A stretch of 64,000 nucleotides of DNA from Pseudomonas citrullilanati (GCF_030580855.1 NZ_JAUQOP010000034.1:1-64000); one strand, 5' to 3'; positions 1 to 8,664 are shown, numbered from the stretch's first letter. Numbers and translations are program-made. The notes: generated by a model from the letters alone, not told the origin.

Positions 1-184
1 GAGAGGCGCTTTGGCCTGGCTCATGCTTGTTGTTCGAGGGCGGAAACTCAGTCAACTGTTCGAGCTTTGAGCCAAAGCGGGAAGAGTGGACAGCAGCTTG
101 GCTCCCACACGTGCTTAGGGCACCGCGACCCGTCAGCTTGCTGTCCACCCCTCTCACCTTTGACTTTATCCTGTCTTAAGACAC

Positions 185-277
185 AAGCGAGCCTGCTCGC
201 GAAGGCGTCGGATCAACCAACATGGAAACCACTGACGCACCCCTATCGCGACCACGCTCGCTCCCCCCGCTGTGTGG
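185..277. repeat. Degenerate REP-type inverted repeat
   Basis: A left arm containing GCGAGCCTGCTCGCGAAGG and a right arm containing CTATCGCGACCACGCTCGCTC resemble the paired REP elements seen many times in this window, but the right arm is mutated. It lies just past the 3' end of the leftward Sir2 gene. Bases 1-184 show no gene or motif I can support. Confidence 0.45.
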
Positions 278-1117
278 TTAGAAGCGGGCTTGTGCCAGCA
301 ACGGCAACAATTGCTCGCAGGGCTCCTCCAGTTTCAGGTCCAGCATTTCATCCGCCCGGGTCTTGCCCCGGTTGATCGCCAGCAAGGGCTTGCCCTGGTC
401 CTTGACGGCACGGCACAGGCGAAACGCCGAATAGGCCATCAGCGACGAGCCCACCACCAGCAAACCATCCGCTTCCTCCACGGCCTGGCTGGCGCGGGCG
501 GCGGTGAGTGGGGCGACGTTCTCGCCGAAGAAGACCACGTCGGGCTTCAGCCGGTCGCCGTTGCAGTGGGGGCAGCGGGGTACCTGGAAGCGGGCCTCGA
601 AGGCCGGGTCCAACAGCGTGTCGCCATCGGGCGCCTGGACTGCATCGACACCGGCCAGGTAAGGATTTTCAGTTTCCATCAGTTGCTGGATCCGTTGCCG
701 TTCGCTGCGCTGGGCGCAATCCAGGCAGAGCACGCGATGCAGGCTGCCGTGGAGTTCGATGACATCCCGGCTGCCGGCCTGGTCGTGCAGCGTGTCGACA
801 TTCTGGGTGATCAGCCCGGTGATGCGCTGTTGGGCCTGCAACTCGGCCAGGGCTTCATGGGCGGCGTTCGGCCGGGCCTGGCGCACCCGTGGCCAGCCGA
901 GCATCGCCCGCGCCCAGTAGCGCCGCCGTGCGTCGGCCTGGGCGAGGAACTCCTGGTACATCATCGGCTGTCGGCCCCGCCGCACACCGTCGCTGTCGCG
1001 GTAGTCGGGGATGCCGGACGGGGTGCTGATGCCAGCACCGGTGAGCACCAGCACGCGCCGTCCGCTGAGGTAAGCCAGCAACCGATCGAGGGGGGCGAGG
1101 TGAAGGTCGTCGGGCAT
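278..1117 (-). CDS. Sir2-family NAD-dependent protein deacetylase
   Basis: A 279-residue sirtuin. Sirtuins remove acyl groups from lysine using NAD+, giving nicotinamide and O-acetyl-ADP-ribose, and act in the cytoplasm. Visible signatures are the NAD-binding GAGIS near residue 27 followed by GIPDYRD, TQNVD near 104, the catalytic His of ELHGS near 123, two zinc Cys pairs (CLDC near 131 and CPHC near 182) and PDVVFFGE after the second pair. I chose the start giving MPDDLHLAPL because GGAGA precedes it at good spacing; an in-frame start 15 codons upstream adds a non-conserved stretch. It is divergent from the DUF892 gene. The family call is firm, the protein substrate is unknown. Confidence 0.93.
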   Translation of the reverse strand: MPDDLHLAPLDRLLAYLSGRRVLVLTGAGISTPSGIPDYRDSDGVRRGRQPMMYQEFLAQADARRRYWARAMLGWPRVRQARPNAAHEALAELQAQQRITGLITQNVDTLHDQAGSRDVIELHGSLHRVLCLDCAQRSERQRIQQLMETENPYLAGVDAVQAPDGDTLLDPAFEARFQVPRCPHCNGDRLKPDVVFFGENVAPLTAARASQAVEEADGLLVVGSSLMAYSAFRLCRAVKDQGKPLLAINRGKTRADEMLDLKLEEPCEQLLPLLAQARF

Positions 1118-1310
1118 TGTGGGTCTCCGTTGGCCTGGAGCGGTTGAGGTTAGCACTCCCATCGCACGGTGAAGCGCTTGTAGCGCCTTTCGTCGCCCTG
1201 GCCCGCGGTCTTTTCAAACTTTCGCCGGCGCCGCGCTATCCACTTTTATGTGCGGTACTTCAGAACCGTCGTCCTGCGCGGCAGTGCGACCAAGGCTAAG
1301 GAGAAAAAAA

Positions 1311-1820
1311 ATGGCAACCCCTCAAGAGAACCTGTTGGATTGGCTCAAGGACGCCCATGCCATGGAGCAACAGGCAGAAAAGATGCTCAAGGCCCAGGCC
1401 GAACGCCTTGAACATTATCCGGTGCTCAAGGCCCGCATCGAGGAGCACCTGCAGGAAACCCTCGGCCAGCAGCAATTGGTGGAACAGTGCATCCAGCGCC
1501 TGGGCGGGAGCACGTCGACGCTCAAGGACCTGGCCGGCAAGCTCATGGCCTTCGGCCAGGCGGTGGGCGGCATGACCATGAGTGACGAAGTGGTCAAGGG
1601 CGCCATGAGCGGCTACGTCTTCGAAAACCTCGAAATCGCGTCCTACACGGTGCTGATCGAGGCGGCGAAAGTGGCCGGCGATGTGGAAACCCAGCGGGCG
1701 TGCGAACAGATCCTGCCGCAGGAAATCGCCATGGCCGACTGGCTGCGCGATCACTTGCCGCAGATCACCGAGGCGTTCCTGGAGCGTTCGGCCAACCCTC
1801 ACACCGAAGCCAAGCGCTGA
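1311..1820 (+). CDS. Ferritin-like DUF892 (YciE/YciF-type) stress protein
   Basis: A 169-residue, mostly helical protein starting MATPQENLLDWLKDAHAMEQ, with the helices and acidic or His residues typical of the DUF892 ferritin-like four-helix fold (YciE/YciF). The start is fixed by AAGGAG at 1298-1303. Relatives are induced by osmotic or general stress and their biochemical role is unsettled; a di-iron or metal-binding fold is predicted. It is the first of several stress or metal genes on this strand, spaced rather than tightly coupled. It could also be called YciF-like; I am confident of the family and not of a reaction. Confidence 0.88.
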   Translation: MATPQENLLDWLKDAHAMEQQAEKMLKAQAERLEHYPVLKARIEEHLQETLGQQQLVEQCIQRLGGSTSTLKDLAGKLMAFGQAVGGMTMSDEVVKGAMSGYVFENLEIASYTVLIEAAKVAGDVETQRACEQILPQEIAMADWLRDHLPQITEAFLERSANPHTEAKR

Positions 1821-1879
1821 GGTGAGTGGCGACCGGCGCGGTGCCGGTCGCCTTTGAACCTGCCGAGAAGGGCAAACGT

Positions 1880-2152
1880 ATGAAACAGACCACAGGTGAA
1901 GTACGAGCCATCAATCGACAGAGCGCAATGGTAGGTGTGTACGTGGCGCAAGAGGACGGCCACACCGTGCTCGAACTGGGTTCGGCCAATGACATCGACA
2001 TTGGCGACGTCCTCGAATGGGACAGCGGCACGGCGTTGGGCACCCAGTCCTACCACAACCTGACCAAGGGTTGGACCGCCGATGTGTATGTCGCCAACCA
2101 CGGCGTGGCGGCGGCGAACCTGGAAGTCCAGTTGCTGGTGGGATCTTCCTGA
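1880..2152 (+). CDS. Small hypothetical protein
   Basis: A 90-residue protein starting MKQTTGEVRAINRQSAMVGV. It is predicted to be beta-rich, with alternating hydrophobic strands, a GDVLEWDSGT turn and a C-terminal LEVQLLVGS strand. No signal peptide, membrane helix or metal motif is visible. GAGAAGGGC upstream can serve as ribosome-binding site. It sits 59 bases after the DUF892 gene and 37 bases before the metallothionein gene, so the three may be co-transcribed and respond to stress together. That link is inference; I do not recognise a named family. Confidence 0.8.
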   Translation: MKQTTGEVRAINRQSAMVGVYVAQEDGHTVLELGSANDIDIGDVLEWDSGTALGTQSYHNLTKGWTADVYVANHGVAAANLEVQLLVGSS

Positions 2153-2189
2153 CGGCGTCTTCGATCCATTACCGGTAGGAGTCAAGATC

Positions 2190-2438
2190 ATGAGCGAATT
2201 GAAATGTGGTTGTCCCGATTGCCACTGCGAGGTGGATCCGCAACGGGTGTTCAACCATGACGGCGAGGCCTATTGCAGCCAGGCTTGCGCCGAGCAGCAC
2301 CCCAACGGTGAGCCGTGTCCGTCGCCCGACTGCCATTGTGAACGCATCGGCACGGCCCGCGACCGGAACGTCACCAACAACCAACTGGACGACGCGCTGG
2401 AGGAAACGTTTCCGGCGAGCGATCCGATTTCACCGTGA
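2190..2438 (+). CDS. Bacterial metallothionein (Pseudomonas type)
   Basis: An 82-residue cytoplasmic metal-binding protein. Nine Cys lie in the order CGC-x2-CHC (6, 8, 11, 13), C29, C33, C43 and CHC (48, 50), with His at 12, 23, 37 and 49, which is the pattern of pseudomonad BmtA/SmtA metallothioneins that bind Zn and Cd in a cluster. GEAYCSQACAEQHP is the family core. AGGAG at 2177-2181 sets the start. After Cys50 there is an unusually long charged tail of about 32 residues ending LEETFPASDPISP with no Cys. The neighbours are stress genes and a ZIP transporter follows about 2 kb on, consistent with metal homeostasis. Confidence 0.92.
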   Translation: MSELKCGCPDCHCEVDPQRVFNHDGEAYCSQACAEQHPNGEPCPSPDCHCERIGTARDRNVTNNQLDDALEETFPASDPISP

Positions 2439-2857
2439 GTCATCTCTAAATCCGGGTATCGGCGACAGGGTATCCGGACGCCGCAAGCCGGTCAGTGCGG
2501 TGGTGCAGGATAACGCCGGCAGCCCGCGAGTTTTGGCTTCCTGGAACGGCGCGTGGCCAGGATGGCGAGACCGGTGCAATGGGGTGCCGGCGTCATCGGG
2601 CCTTTGGCGGACAGCGTGGAAAGACACGCACTGTTATCAATATAGTAACTAACGGCTATAGCGTTTAAGTTAATTTATCGTTCGCCGCTTGATTAATAGC
2701 ACTTTGTAATGCCTGGCGCTGGAAAGTGCCGTGTTTAGAAAAGTCTTACCGTTCGTCGCCGATCGCTGAATTAATTTAAAACCTTGGTCGAGCTGTATTC
2801 TCATAGTAAATGCGAGCGCATGAGGTTCGCCAATTATCAACTAACGAGGTGAATGAA
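2439..2857. other. AT-richer intergenic region upstream of the KGG gene
   Basis: These 419 bases between the metallothionein and KGG-protein genes contain no frame I would call a gene. From about 2630 the sequence becomes clearly richer in A and T than its surroundings (runs such as TTAAGTTAATTTATCG), as expected for a promoter region, but I cannot assign a sigma-factor site with confidence. Confidence 0.5.
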
Positions 2858-3169
2858 ATGGCTAATACGGGAAACAACAATCCTGGCAATTTCGCTAACG
2901 ATCGTGAGAAAGCATCGGAAGCCGGCAAGAAAGGCGGACAGGCATCCGGTGGCAACTTCGCCAATGATCCGGGGCGCGCATCCGAGGCTGGACGCAAGGG
3001 CGGGCAGGCATCGGGTGGCAATTTCGCCAACGATCCTGAACGTGCCGCGGAAGCCGGTCGCAAAGGCGGCCAGGCGTCGGGTGGCAACTTCGCCAATGAC
3101 CGGGAGAAAGCTTCCGAGGCCGGCAGGAAAGGGGGTGAAAATAGCCGCGGTGGTGGCCGCGACTCTTGA
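2858..3169 (+). CDS. KGG-repeat (GsiB-type) general stress protein
   Basis: A 103-residue, very hydrophilic protein made of four tandem units of about 22 residues, each close to GGNFANDxxRASEAGRKGG, which is the KGG stress-protein motif (Con-10/GsiB/YmdF type). Such proteins accumulate in stationary phase or osmotic stress and resemble hydrophilins; no enzymatic role is known. GAGGTGAATGAA before the ATG supplies the ribosome-binding site. The DNA repeats follow the protein repeats at about 66 bases. A hairpin follows the gene. It fits with the DUF892, catalase and metallothionein neighbours as a stress group. Confidence 0.9.
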   Translation: MANTGNNNPGNFANDREKASEAGKKGGQASGGNFANDPGRASEAGRKGGQASGGNFANDPERAAEAGRKGGQASGGNFANDREKASEAGRKGGENSRGGGRDS

Positions 3170-3186
3170 TGCCCGGTGACAAGAAA

Positions 3187-3211
3187 GGCCCCGTGCTTAT
3201 CGCATGGGGCC
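3187..3211. terminator. Hairpin after the KGG gene
   Basis: GGCCCC-G-TGC, loop TTATC, GCA-T-GGGGCC forms a 10-bp stem with one G-U pair, 17 bases after the stop codon. No T run follows on the + strand; the T-rich side lies on the other strand, so it may act weakly or only as an RNA-stabilising stem. Confidence 0.4.
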
Positions 3212-3432
3212 CCTAGGGTGAAATAACTGATACCAACGGAACTACTGTTTCGCTTGGCTTGCAGACTTTCTGGTTTATTCGATGAGCGGTTTGGCAAATG
3301 CTTACATTGGCCATTCGTCTCGTTCATTGAATAAAAAATAAATCATCTTTCCTGACTGTCTTCTGATTATTGTGGCCCCGTTAATTTGATAACGGCGTGT
3401 CCGTGACCTATATCCTGATCGAGGGGTTAATC

Positions 3433-4314
3433 ATGTTTATACATAATAAAAGACTGCAATACACCGTGCGCGTAGCGGCGCCCAATCCCGGGCTGGCCAA
3501 TCTCCTGCTTGAACAGTTTGGTGGTGCCCAAGGCGAGCTGGCAGCGGCATCGCGCTACTTCACCCAAGCCTTGTCCGAGGATGATCCGGGGCGCAAGGAT
3601 TTGCTGATGGACATCGCCACCGAGGAGCTCAGCCACCTTGAGATCATTGGCTCGATCATCGTGATGTTGAACAAGGGCGCCAAGGGCAAGATGGCCGAAG
3701 GTGTGGAGCAGGAAGGCCAACTGTACCGTGACATCAATGGCGCCGGTAACGATTCCCACATCACCAGCCTGCTGTATGGTGCCGGTGCGCCGTTGATCAA
3801 CTCTGCCGGTGTGCCTTGGACCGCTGCCTATATCGACACGATCGGCGAGCCTACGGCCGATATGCGCTCCAATATCGCGGCGGAGGCACGGGCGAAGATC
3901 GTCTACGAGCGCCTGATGAACGTCACCGATGATCCGGGTGTCAAGGAAGCGCTGGGCTTCCTGATGACTCGGGAAATCGCCCACCAAATGTCATTCGAGA
4001 AGGCCCTGCATTCGATCCAGCCCAATTTCCCCCAAGGCAAATTGCCAGGCATGCCAGAGTTCACCAATGTCTACTTCAACATGTCCCAGGGCGAACCTAG
4101 CGTGCGCGGCCCTTGGAACCAGGGCGACGATTGGGAGTTCGTGGAGAATCCGACGCCGGCGGTTGACGGCGGGGACGGCATGGCTAGCGTGCAATTGAGT
4201 GAAAAAGACGAAGCGCTGCTGATGGACATGAAGGCGCGAACGATGTCCAACCCCGAGAGCAATCCCACCACGGGTGCCGACTTGGGTTCGGGAATGCAAA
4301 GTGACAAACTGTGA
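3433..4314 (+). CDS. Manganese catalase
   Basis: A 293-residue non-haem (dimanganese) catalase that dismutates hydrogen peroxide in the cytoplasm. The ferritin-like four-helix core is visible, with metal-ligand motifs such as the ELAAASRYF helix, the IATEELSHLE helix and the TREIAHQMSFEKAL helix. The C-terminal 60 residues are flexible and acidic. The start at MFIHNKRLQY is chosen because GAGGGG lies just upstream; an upstream in-frame ATG would add 12 unconserved residues. The length matches the family. An AT-rich region precedes it and a terminator-like hairpin follows, so it is probably transcribed alone. Its position beside DUF892 and KGG genes suggests stationary-phase or stress control. 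Confidence 0.93.
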   Translation: MFIHNKRLQYTVRVAAPNPGLANLLLEQFGGAQGELAAASRYFTQALSEDDPGRKDLLMDIATEELSHLEIIGSIIVMLNKGAKGKMAEGVEQEGQLYRDINGAGNDSHITSLLYGAGAPLINSAGVPWTAAYIDTIGEPTADMRSNIAAEARAKIVYERLMNVTDDPGVKEALGFLMTREIAHQMSFEKALHSIQPNFPQGKLPGMPEFTNVYFNMSQGEPSVRGPWNQGDDWEFVENPTPAVDGGDGMASVQLSEKDEALLMDMKARTMSNPESNPTTGADLGSGMQSDKL

Positions 4315-4356
4315 GTAACCGCGAGGGGGGCGACTCCCTCGCCTGAATCATTTCGT

Positions 4357-4388
4357 CTGGTCGTTCCCTGCGTGGGACGATCAGATTT
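4357..4388 (+). terminator. Probable intrinsic terminator of the Mn catalase gene
   Basis: CTGGTCGTTCCC and GGGACGATCAG pair with one bulge and one G-U, followed by ATTTTG. A second short hairpin, GCGAGGG/CCCTCGC, lies at 4321-4342 just after the stop codon. Confidence 0.5.
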
Positions 4389-4418
4389 TGCATGCAGGCA
4401 GATCACTAAGGACACTCG

Positions 4419-5348
4419 ATGGACCAGCCCACCTCCCGAATCCGCTCGCCCTGGCGCACTTGGCTGGACCCCGTGCAGAACAACCTGGTGCTGGGGGTAA
4501 GCTTCTGGCTGGGGCTGGCGGTGATCACCGCGCTGTTGCTCTACAGCGGCTACAACGCCTTGGTCGGCACTGACCGGCACAACCTGGGCTACGCGGTACT
4601 TGGCGGCACGTCGGGCTTCGCCGCCACTGCCCTGGGGGCGCTGATGGCCGTGGTGCTGCGGGACATCTCGTCGCGCACCCAGGACATCATGCTGGGGTTC
4701 GCCGCAGGCATGATGCTCGCCGCCAGTTCTTTCTCGCTGATCCTGCCGGGGATCGCCGCCGCGCAGGTCATTTGTGGTAGCCAGTTGCTGGCGGCCTTCG
4801 TCGTCGTGGTCGGCCTCGGGCTGGGAGTGGCGCTGATGATCGGCCTGGACCGGTTCGTGCCCCACGAGCACGAACTGAGCGGCCGGCGAGGTCCCCAGGC
4901 CGAGCGCATCAACCGCGTCTGGCTGTTCGTGCTCGCGATCACCTTGCACAACCTGCCGGAAGGCATGGCCATCGGCGTGAGCTTCGCCGACGGCGATTTC
5001 AAGGTCGGCCTGCCGCTGACCACCGCCATCGCCATCCAGGACATCCCCGAGGGCCTGGCCATTGCCATGGCGTTGCGGGTCACTGGCATCAGCACCCTGC
5101 GGGCCGCGCTGATCGCGGTGGGCTCTGGGCTGATGGAGCCACTGGGCTCGGTGATCGGCCTGGGCATGTCGTCCGGCGTGGCGGTCGCGTATCCCATCAG
5201 CCTCGGACTGGCCGCGGGGGCGATGATTTTCGTGGTGTCCCACGAGGTGATTCCCGAGACCCACCGCAATGGCCATGAAACCCCGGCGACCCTTGGGTTG
5301 ATGATGGGGTTCGCGGTGATGATGTTCCTCGATACGGCGTTGGGTTGA
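4419..5348 (+). CDS. ZIP-family divalent metal transporter
   Basis: A 309-residue inner-membrane protein with about eight hydrophobic segments. The ZIP signatures are HNLPEGMAIGVSF near residue 175 and QDIPEGLAIAMAL near 205, where the His and Glu side chains form the binuclear metal site, plus a cytoplasmic loop with HEHE near residue 150 between the third and fourth helices. ZIP proteins of this GufA-like group import zinc or related divalent ions. It begins MDQPTSRIRSPWRTWLDPVQ after AAGGAC. It lies downstream of the metallothionein and catalase genes, so a joint role in metal and oxidative stress is plausible. The substrate metal cannot be read from sequence. Confidence 0.92.
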   Translation: MDQPTSRIRSPWRTWLDPVQNNLVLGVSFWLGLAVITALLLYSGYNALVGTDRHNLGYAVLGGTSGFAATALGALMAVVLRDISSRTQDIMLGFAAGMMLAASSFSLILPGIAAAQVICGSQLLAAFVVVVGLGLGVALMIGLDRFVPHEHELSGRRGPQAERINRVWLFVLAITLHNLPEGMAIGVSFADGDFKVGLPLTTAIAIQDIPEGLAIAMALRVTGISTLRAALIAVGSGLMEPLGSVIGLGMSSGVAVAYPISLGLAAGAMIFVVSHEVIPETHRNGHETPATLGLMMGFAVMMFLDTALG

Positions 5349-5464
5349 GGGCTTCCAGTCGCTGCATTAGCACTGCACCACATTTATTGGGCTTGCAATG
5401 GGGCCGCGCCTACCGGGGCCTATACTTAACCCCGGGGATGACCTGAAACCGGGGTGGCGCGACC

Positions 5465-6484
5465 GTGTGGCGTTCGCTGATGGTGGCCGTTTTGCTCGTT
5501 CTGGCGGGGTGCGCCACGCCGCAGCGCGGTCAACCGGTCGCCGCAGTGGCCATTCCCCAGGACACGTGGCGGCAGGTTGACCAGCAGATCATCGCCGCGT
5601 CGAAAAGCGCCATCGAACAGGCGCGCCTTTATGCCCGCGGGTCGATGGAGCATTGGCGGGTGCTGGTGTACGAGCGCACCGAGGCCGAGTTCATTCCCTG
5701 GTTCAGCAGCTACTGGACCCAGGAATGGCTGGCGGTGAAGGTGAGTTGGTATTCCGCCAGCGCCCAAGGCGAGCAAGATGCCTCGGCCAGGCGCCTGGCA
5801 GTCTATCTGCAAGAGCAGTACCGCGAACGGGTGCTGGAGCCGGTGGCGGTGGAAATCGATCCCGAGGCGATCAGGGCCAGCGCGACCGATTATTACCTGC
5901 GCCTGCTCAACCAGCAGGTCGAGGGGATTGCCGAGCGCAATCATGTCCCCACCGAACTGATGAGTCGACGCCTGCACGGCATCCTTGCCATCAACCTGGG
6001 CCCGCCAGCGGCGCGCAACGCGTCGTTGTATGAAGTGGTCCACACCCAGCCGCTGAACACGCTGCCGGCCTACGCCGCGCTGATCGATCACGTCAACAAG
6101 GCCGCCGCCACCGGTTCGGGCCCTTCGGACGCGGTCATCGCCACGGTGGCGCAGCGCACCAGCGAAAAGATCGAAGCGCAATTCGCCACGCGCGGGGCCA
6201 CCGGCGCGGCGGCGGCCGTGGCCGGCAAAGCGGCGGGGGCGTTGATTTCCGTGGGGGTGGCGGGCATTCGCGCGATCATCCATGAAGGCGAGCGGCCGGA
6301 AATGGAAGCGCAGATCCGCAAGAGCCTCAGTGCCGCCTTCGACGAGGCCTGGTCCAAGTCACTCAAGCATCCGCTCAGTGGAGTGATGGCGCCGGTGTAT
6401 TACCTGGACGAGGAAATCGAAGGCAACCTGGTGGAAGCGGACCTGGCCAATCGGCCGGTGATCCTGCCGCCGATCACGCCCTGA
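5465..6484 (+). CDS. Putative lipoprotein of unknown function
   Basis: A 339-residue protein starting at GTG. The N-terminus MWRSLMVAVLLVLAGCATPQ is a lipoprotein signal with lipobox LAGC, so residue 16 should be the lipidated Cys. The mature part is largely helical with an Ala/Gly-rich hydrophobic stretch (residues about 240-260, GAAAAVAGKAAGALISVGVA) that could insert in or touch a membrane. The C-terminus ends in PVILPPITP. GGGGTGG at about ten bases upstream may be the ribosome-binding site. It is convergent with the 64-residue gene, 10 bases apart. I do not recognise the family. Confidence 0.8.
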   Translation: MWRSLMVAVLLVLAGCATPQRGQPVAAVAIPQDTWRQVDQQIIAASKSAIEQARLYARGSMEHWRVLVYERTEAEFIPWFSSYWTQEWLAVKVSWYSASAQGEQDASARRLAVYLQEQYRERVLEPVAVEIDPEAIRASATDYYLRLLNQQVEGIAERNHVPTELMSRRLHGILAINLGPPAARNASLYEVVHTQPLNTLPAYAALIDHVNKAAATGSGPSDAVIATVAQRTSEKIEAQFATRGATGAAAAVAGKAAGALISVGVAGIRAIIHEGERPEMEAQIRKSLSAAFDEAWSKSLKHPLSGVMAPVYYLDEEIEGNLVEADLANRPVILPPITP

Positions 6485-6494
6485 GCGGCCCGAT

Positions 6495-6689
6495 TCATTC
6501 TGCTCCGAGGGTGACGCGGCACCCCTTGCGATGACGGATCTCTTCGTCCGAGGGCCGTTCCTTGACGAATTCGAAGCGCGGCTCGCCTTCGCTGTAGATC
6601 ACCAGCCATCCCCATTCCAGCTCGCTTTCATCCTGGCCCGGCTTGGGCGGTGAGGCCCACCAGGGTTCCTTGTGCATGATCTGGCGCAT
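6495..6689 (-). CDS. Small hypothetical protein
   Basis: A 64-residue protein starting MRQIMHKEPWWASPPKPGQD, behind a near-perfect Shine-Dalgarno AAAGGAGGT, which is the best evidence that it is translated. It has Trp-rich N-terminal and charged C-terminal parts (EFVKERPSDEEIRHRKGC), no signal peptide and no membrane helix. It is read leftward, convergent with the lipoprotein gene and divergent from glutaminase across a 155-base gap. The function is unknown. Confidence 0.75.
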   Translation of the reverse strand: MRQIMHKEPWWASPPKPGQDESELEWGWLVIYSEGEPRFEFVKERPSDEEIRHRKGCRVTLGAE

Positions 6690-6844
6690 CGGGTACCTCC
6701 TTTCGGTTGCGCCTTTGAACTATAGACTGCTCGATTCCCGGCCAGCGCATCGGGCAAGCACATCGATGTGCTTCGGTCCCGTCCATCAGCGTCTAGCGTC
6801 TGTATCCCCGCACTCGAACGGGGAATGATTGGATCTGCGCGCGT

Positions 6845-7753
6845 ATGCAAGCACTGTTGAACGAAATCCTCGATGCGGTTCGCCCCCTGATCGGCCAAGG
6901 CAAGGTCGCCGATTACATTCCGGCCCTGGGAACCGTGGCGCCCAATCAATTGGGCATTGCCGTGTACAGCAACGACGGCGAAATGTACTGCGCCGGCGAC
7001 GCCGAGACGCCGTTTTCGGTGCAGAGTATTTCCAAGGTATTCAGCCTGGTGCAGGCCATCGAGCATTCCGGCGAGGCGATCTGGGAGCGGCTCGGCCACG
7101 AGCCGTCCGGCCAGCCCTTCAACTCCCTGGTGCAACTGGAATTCGAGCGGGGTCGCCCGCGCAACCCGTTCATCAATGCCGGTGCCCTGGTGATCTGTGA
7201 CATCAACCAGTCGCGCTTCGCCGCCCCGGCGTTGTCGATGCGCGATTTCGTCCGGCGGCTGTCGGGCAATCCGCTGGTGATGGTGGACGGCAAGGTCGCC
7301 GATTCGGAATACCAGCACCGTGCTCGCAATGCCGCGATGGCCTACCTGATGCAGTCCTTCGGCAACTTCCATAACGATGTGGAAGCGGTGCTGCGCAGCT
7401 ACTTCAGCCATTGCGCCTTGCGGATGAATTGCATCGACCTGGCCCGGGCATTCTGCTTCCTGGCCAACGACGGGTTCTGCAAGCACAGCGGCGAGCAGAT
7501 CCTGAGTGCCCGGCAGACCCAGCAGGTCAACTCCATCATGGCCACCAGCGGGCTCTACGACGAGGCCGGCAATTTCGCCTACCGGGTGGGCCTGCCGGGC
7601 AAGAGCGGGGTGGGCGGCGGGATCGTTGCCGTGGTGCCGGGGCAATTCTCGGTGTGCGTGTGGTCGCCTGAACTCAATACCGCCGGCAACTCTCTGGCCG
7701 GCATGGCGGCGCTGGAGCTGCTCAGCCAGCGGATCGGTTGGTCGGTGTTCTAG
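6845..7753 (+). CDS. glsB: Glutaminase
   Basis: A 302-residue cytoplasmic glutaminase of the serine-dependent beta-lactamase-like fold, converting glutamine to glutamate and ammonia. The catalytic SxxK is seen as SISK at residues 61-64 within FSVQSISKVFSL, followed by EPSGQPFNSLVQLE, NPFINAGALV near 115 and the C-terminal GLPGKSGVGGGIVAVVPG. Length and start (MQALLNEILDAVRPLIGQGK) agree with the GlsB family. It stands alone between a divergent small gene and a strong bidirectional terminator. Confidence 0.96.
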   Translation: MQALLNEILDAVRPLIGQGKVADYIPALGTVAPNQLGIAVYSNDGEMYCAGDAETPFSVQSISKVFSLVQAIEHSGEAIWERLGHEPSGQPFNSLVQLEFERGRPRNPFINAGALVICDINQSRFAAPALSMRDFVRRLSGNPLVMVDGKVADSEYQHRARNAAMAYLMQSFGNFHNDVEAVLRSYFSHCALRMNCIDLARAFCFLANDGFCKHSGEQILSARQTQQVNSIMATSGLYDEAGNFAYRVGLPGKSGVGGGIVAVVPGQFSVCVWSPELNTAGNSLAGMAALELLSQRIGWSVF

Positions 7754-7762
7754 ACGCTACGA

Positions 7763-7799
7763 AAAAGGGCCCGTTCCGGTTGGCGGAACGGGCCCTTTT
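7763..7799. terminator. Bidirectional intrinsic terminator
   Basis: A perfect 15-bp stem, AAAAGGGCCCGTTCC with GGAACGGGCCCTTTT, and a seven-base loop, between the convergent glutaminase and 109-residue genes. A/T runs on both sides allow function in both directions. Confidence 0.9.
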
Positions 7800-7812
7800 C
7801 ATTCAGGTGTCC

Positions 7813-8142
7813 TCAGTAGAGGCGGTCGATGACCTGGACCTGGGAAGTGTTTTGCATCGACTGCCAGGCCTGGGTCAGCGTCTGCAGTACGCGCCCGATG
7901 AAGTCTTTGTCGGCGGCAGCCTTCTTGCCCACATAGCCCTGGCCACGGCGGTACATCTTCAACCGGGCACACAGGTCCTGCTGGTTCCTTTCGAACTCGC
8001 CTTCCTCGGTGAAGGGCGACAGGCAGTCCATGTGTACCTGGCCCGTCTTGCTGATCCAGAGGATATGGCTGTCCAGGCTGTCTTTGTGCGCTGCGAACAT
8101 GCGAGCCAGTTCATCAATAGATGGTTGATTATTCAGATTCAT
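7813..8142 (-). CDS. Hypothetical protein
   Basis: A 109-residue protein starting MNLNNQPSIDELARMFAAHK behind AAGGGG at good spacing. It is predicted to be soluble with helices at both ends and a central section (SHILWISKTGQVHMDCLSPF) that looks like a short beta meander. It ends in TSQVQVIDRLY. It is convergent with glutaminase and shares its terminator. I have no family name beyond a probable pseudomonad conserved protein. Confidence 0.78.
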   Translation of the reverse strand: MNLNNQPSIDELARMFAAHKDSLDSHILWISKTGQVHMDCLSPFTEEGEFERNQQDLCARLKMYRRGQGYVGKKAAADKDFIGRVLQTLTQAWQSMQNTSQVQVIDRLY

Positions 8143-8664
8143 GTGTAAGCCCCTTGACCATTTGGTTGATCTGTCTGGTGGTTCGCAAAACTTCGCCATT
8201 CGGTAAGTGCCTGCCTGGTACCGAAACCAGGTCGTCAGCATGCGTCCGTCAAACGGCGACGGGGTCATGCGGCGGTTGTGTAGTGTTATCGAAGGGCTGC
8301 TACGCAAAATGCGCTACAACGAAGAGAAACAGCGAAGGATCTTCAGTCAGTGTCAACCTTTCAGGGTCGACCACGTGCGTCATGAGGATCTTCACCGACG
8401 TTTCTCGTCCTTGTTACCGGACGGTCAGGCCAGGTCAGCACCTTCAATCTGCCTTGTGGGCAGTCCCTTATCCAAAAAAACAGCTCGGCGGTCAGACGAG
8501 CTTGCTCCAACGGTTGCCTGTACTCCCGATCGGGGAGACGTCTGCATCATGCAAGGGCAAATCATGGCCGTCAACGGTTTTGTAGTGATTATTTTTAGTC
8601 ACTACATATTGTCGGACAAAATGGTTTGGGTATGAAAAACGGCGAAAGAGTGCAGGCTGCTGGG
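8143..8664. other. Intergenic region without a supported gene
   Basis: About 520 bases between the hypothetical gene and the REP repeat. Open frames here lack ribosome-binding sites and protein-like composition. An AT-rich patch (GTAGTGATTATTTTTAGTCACTACATATTG, near 8581-8610) contains GTAGTGA/TCACTAC inverted arms and could be a promoter or operator, but no gene start follows it closely. Confidence 0.4.

Noticed and set aside
2900..3160. Regular 66-base repeats that could be taken for a CRISPR array
   Set aside because: The units are coding repeats of the KGG protein with no spacers of unique sequence.
8207..8635. Possible 142-codon gene in the gap before topB
   Set aside because: No ribosome-binding site, unlike-protein composition and no similarity I can recognise; left as intergenic.
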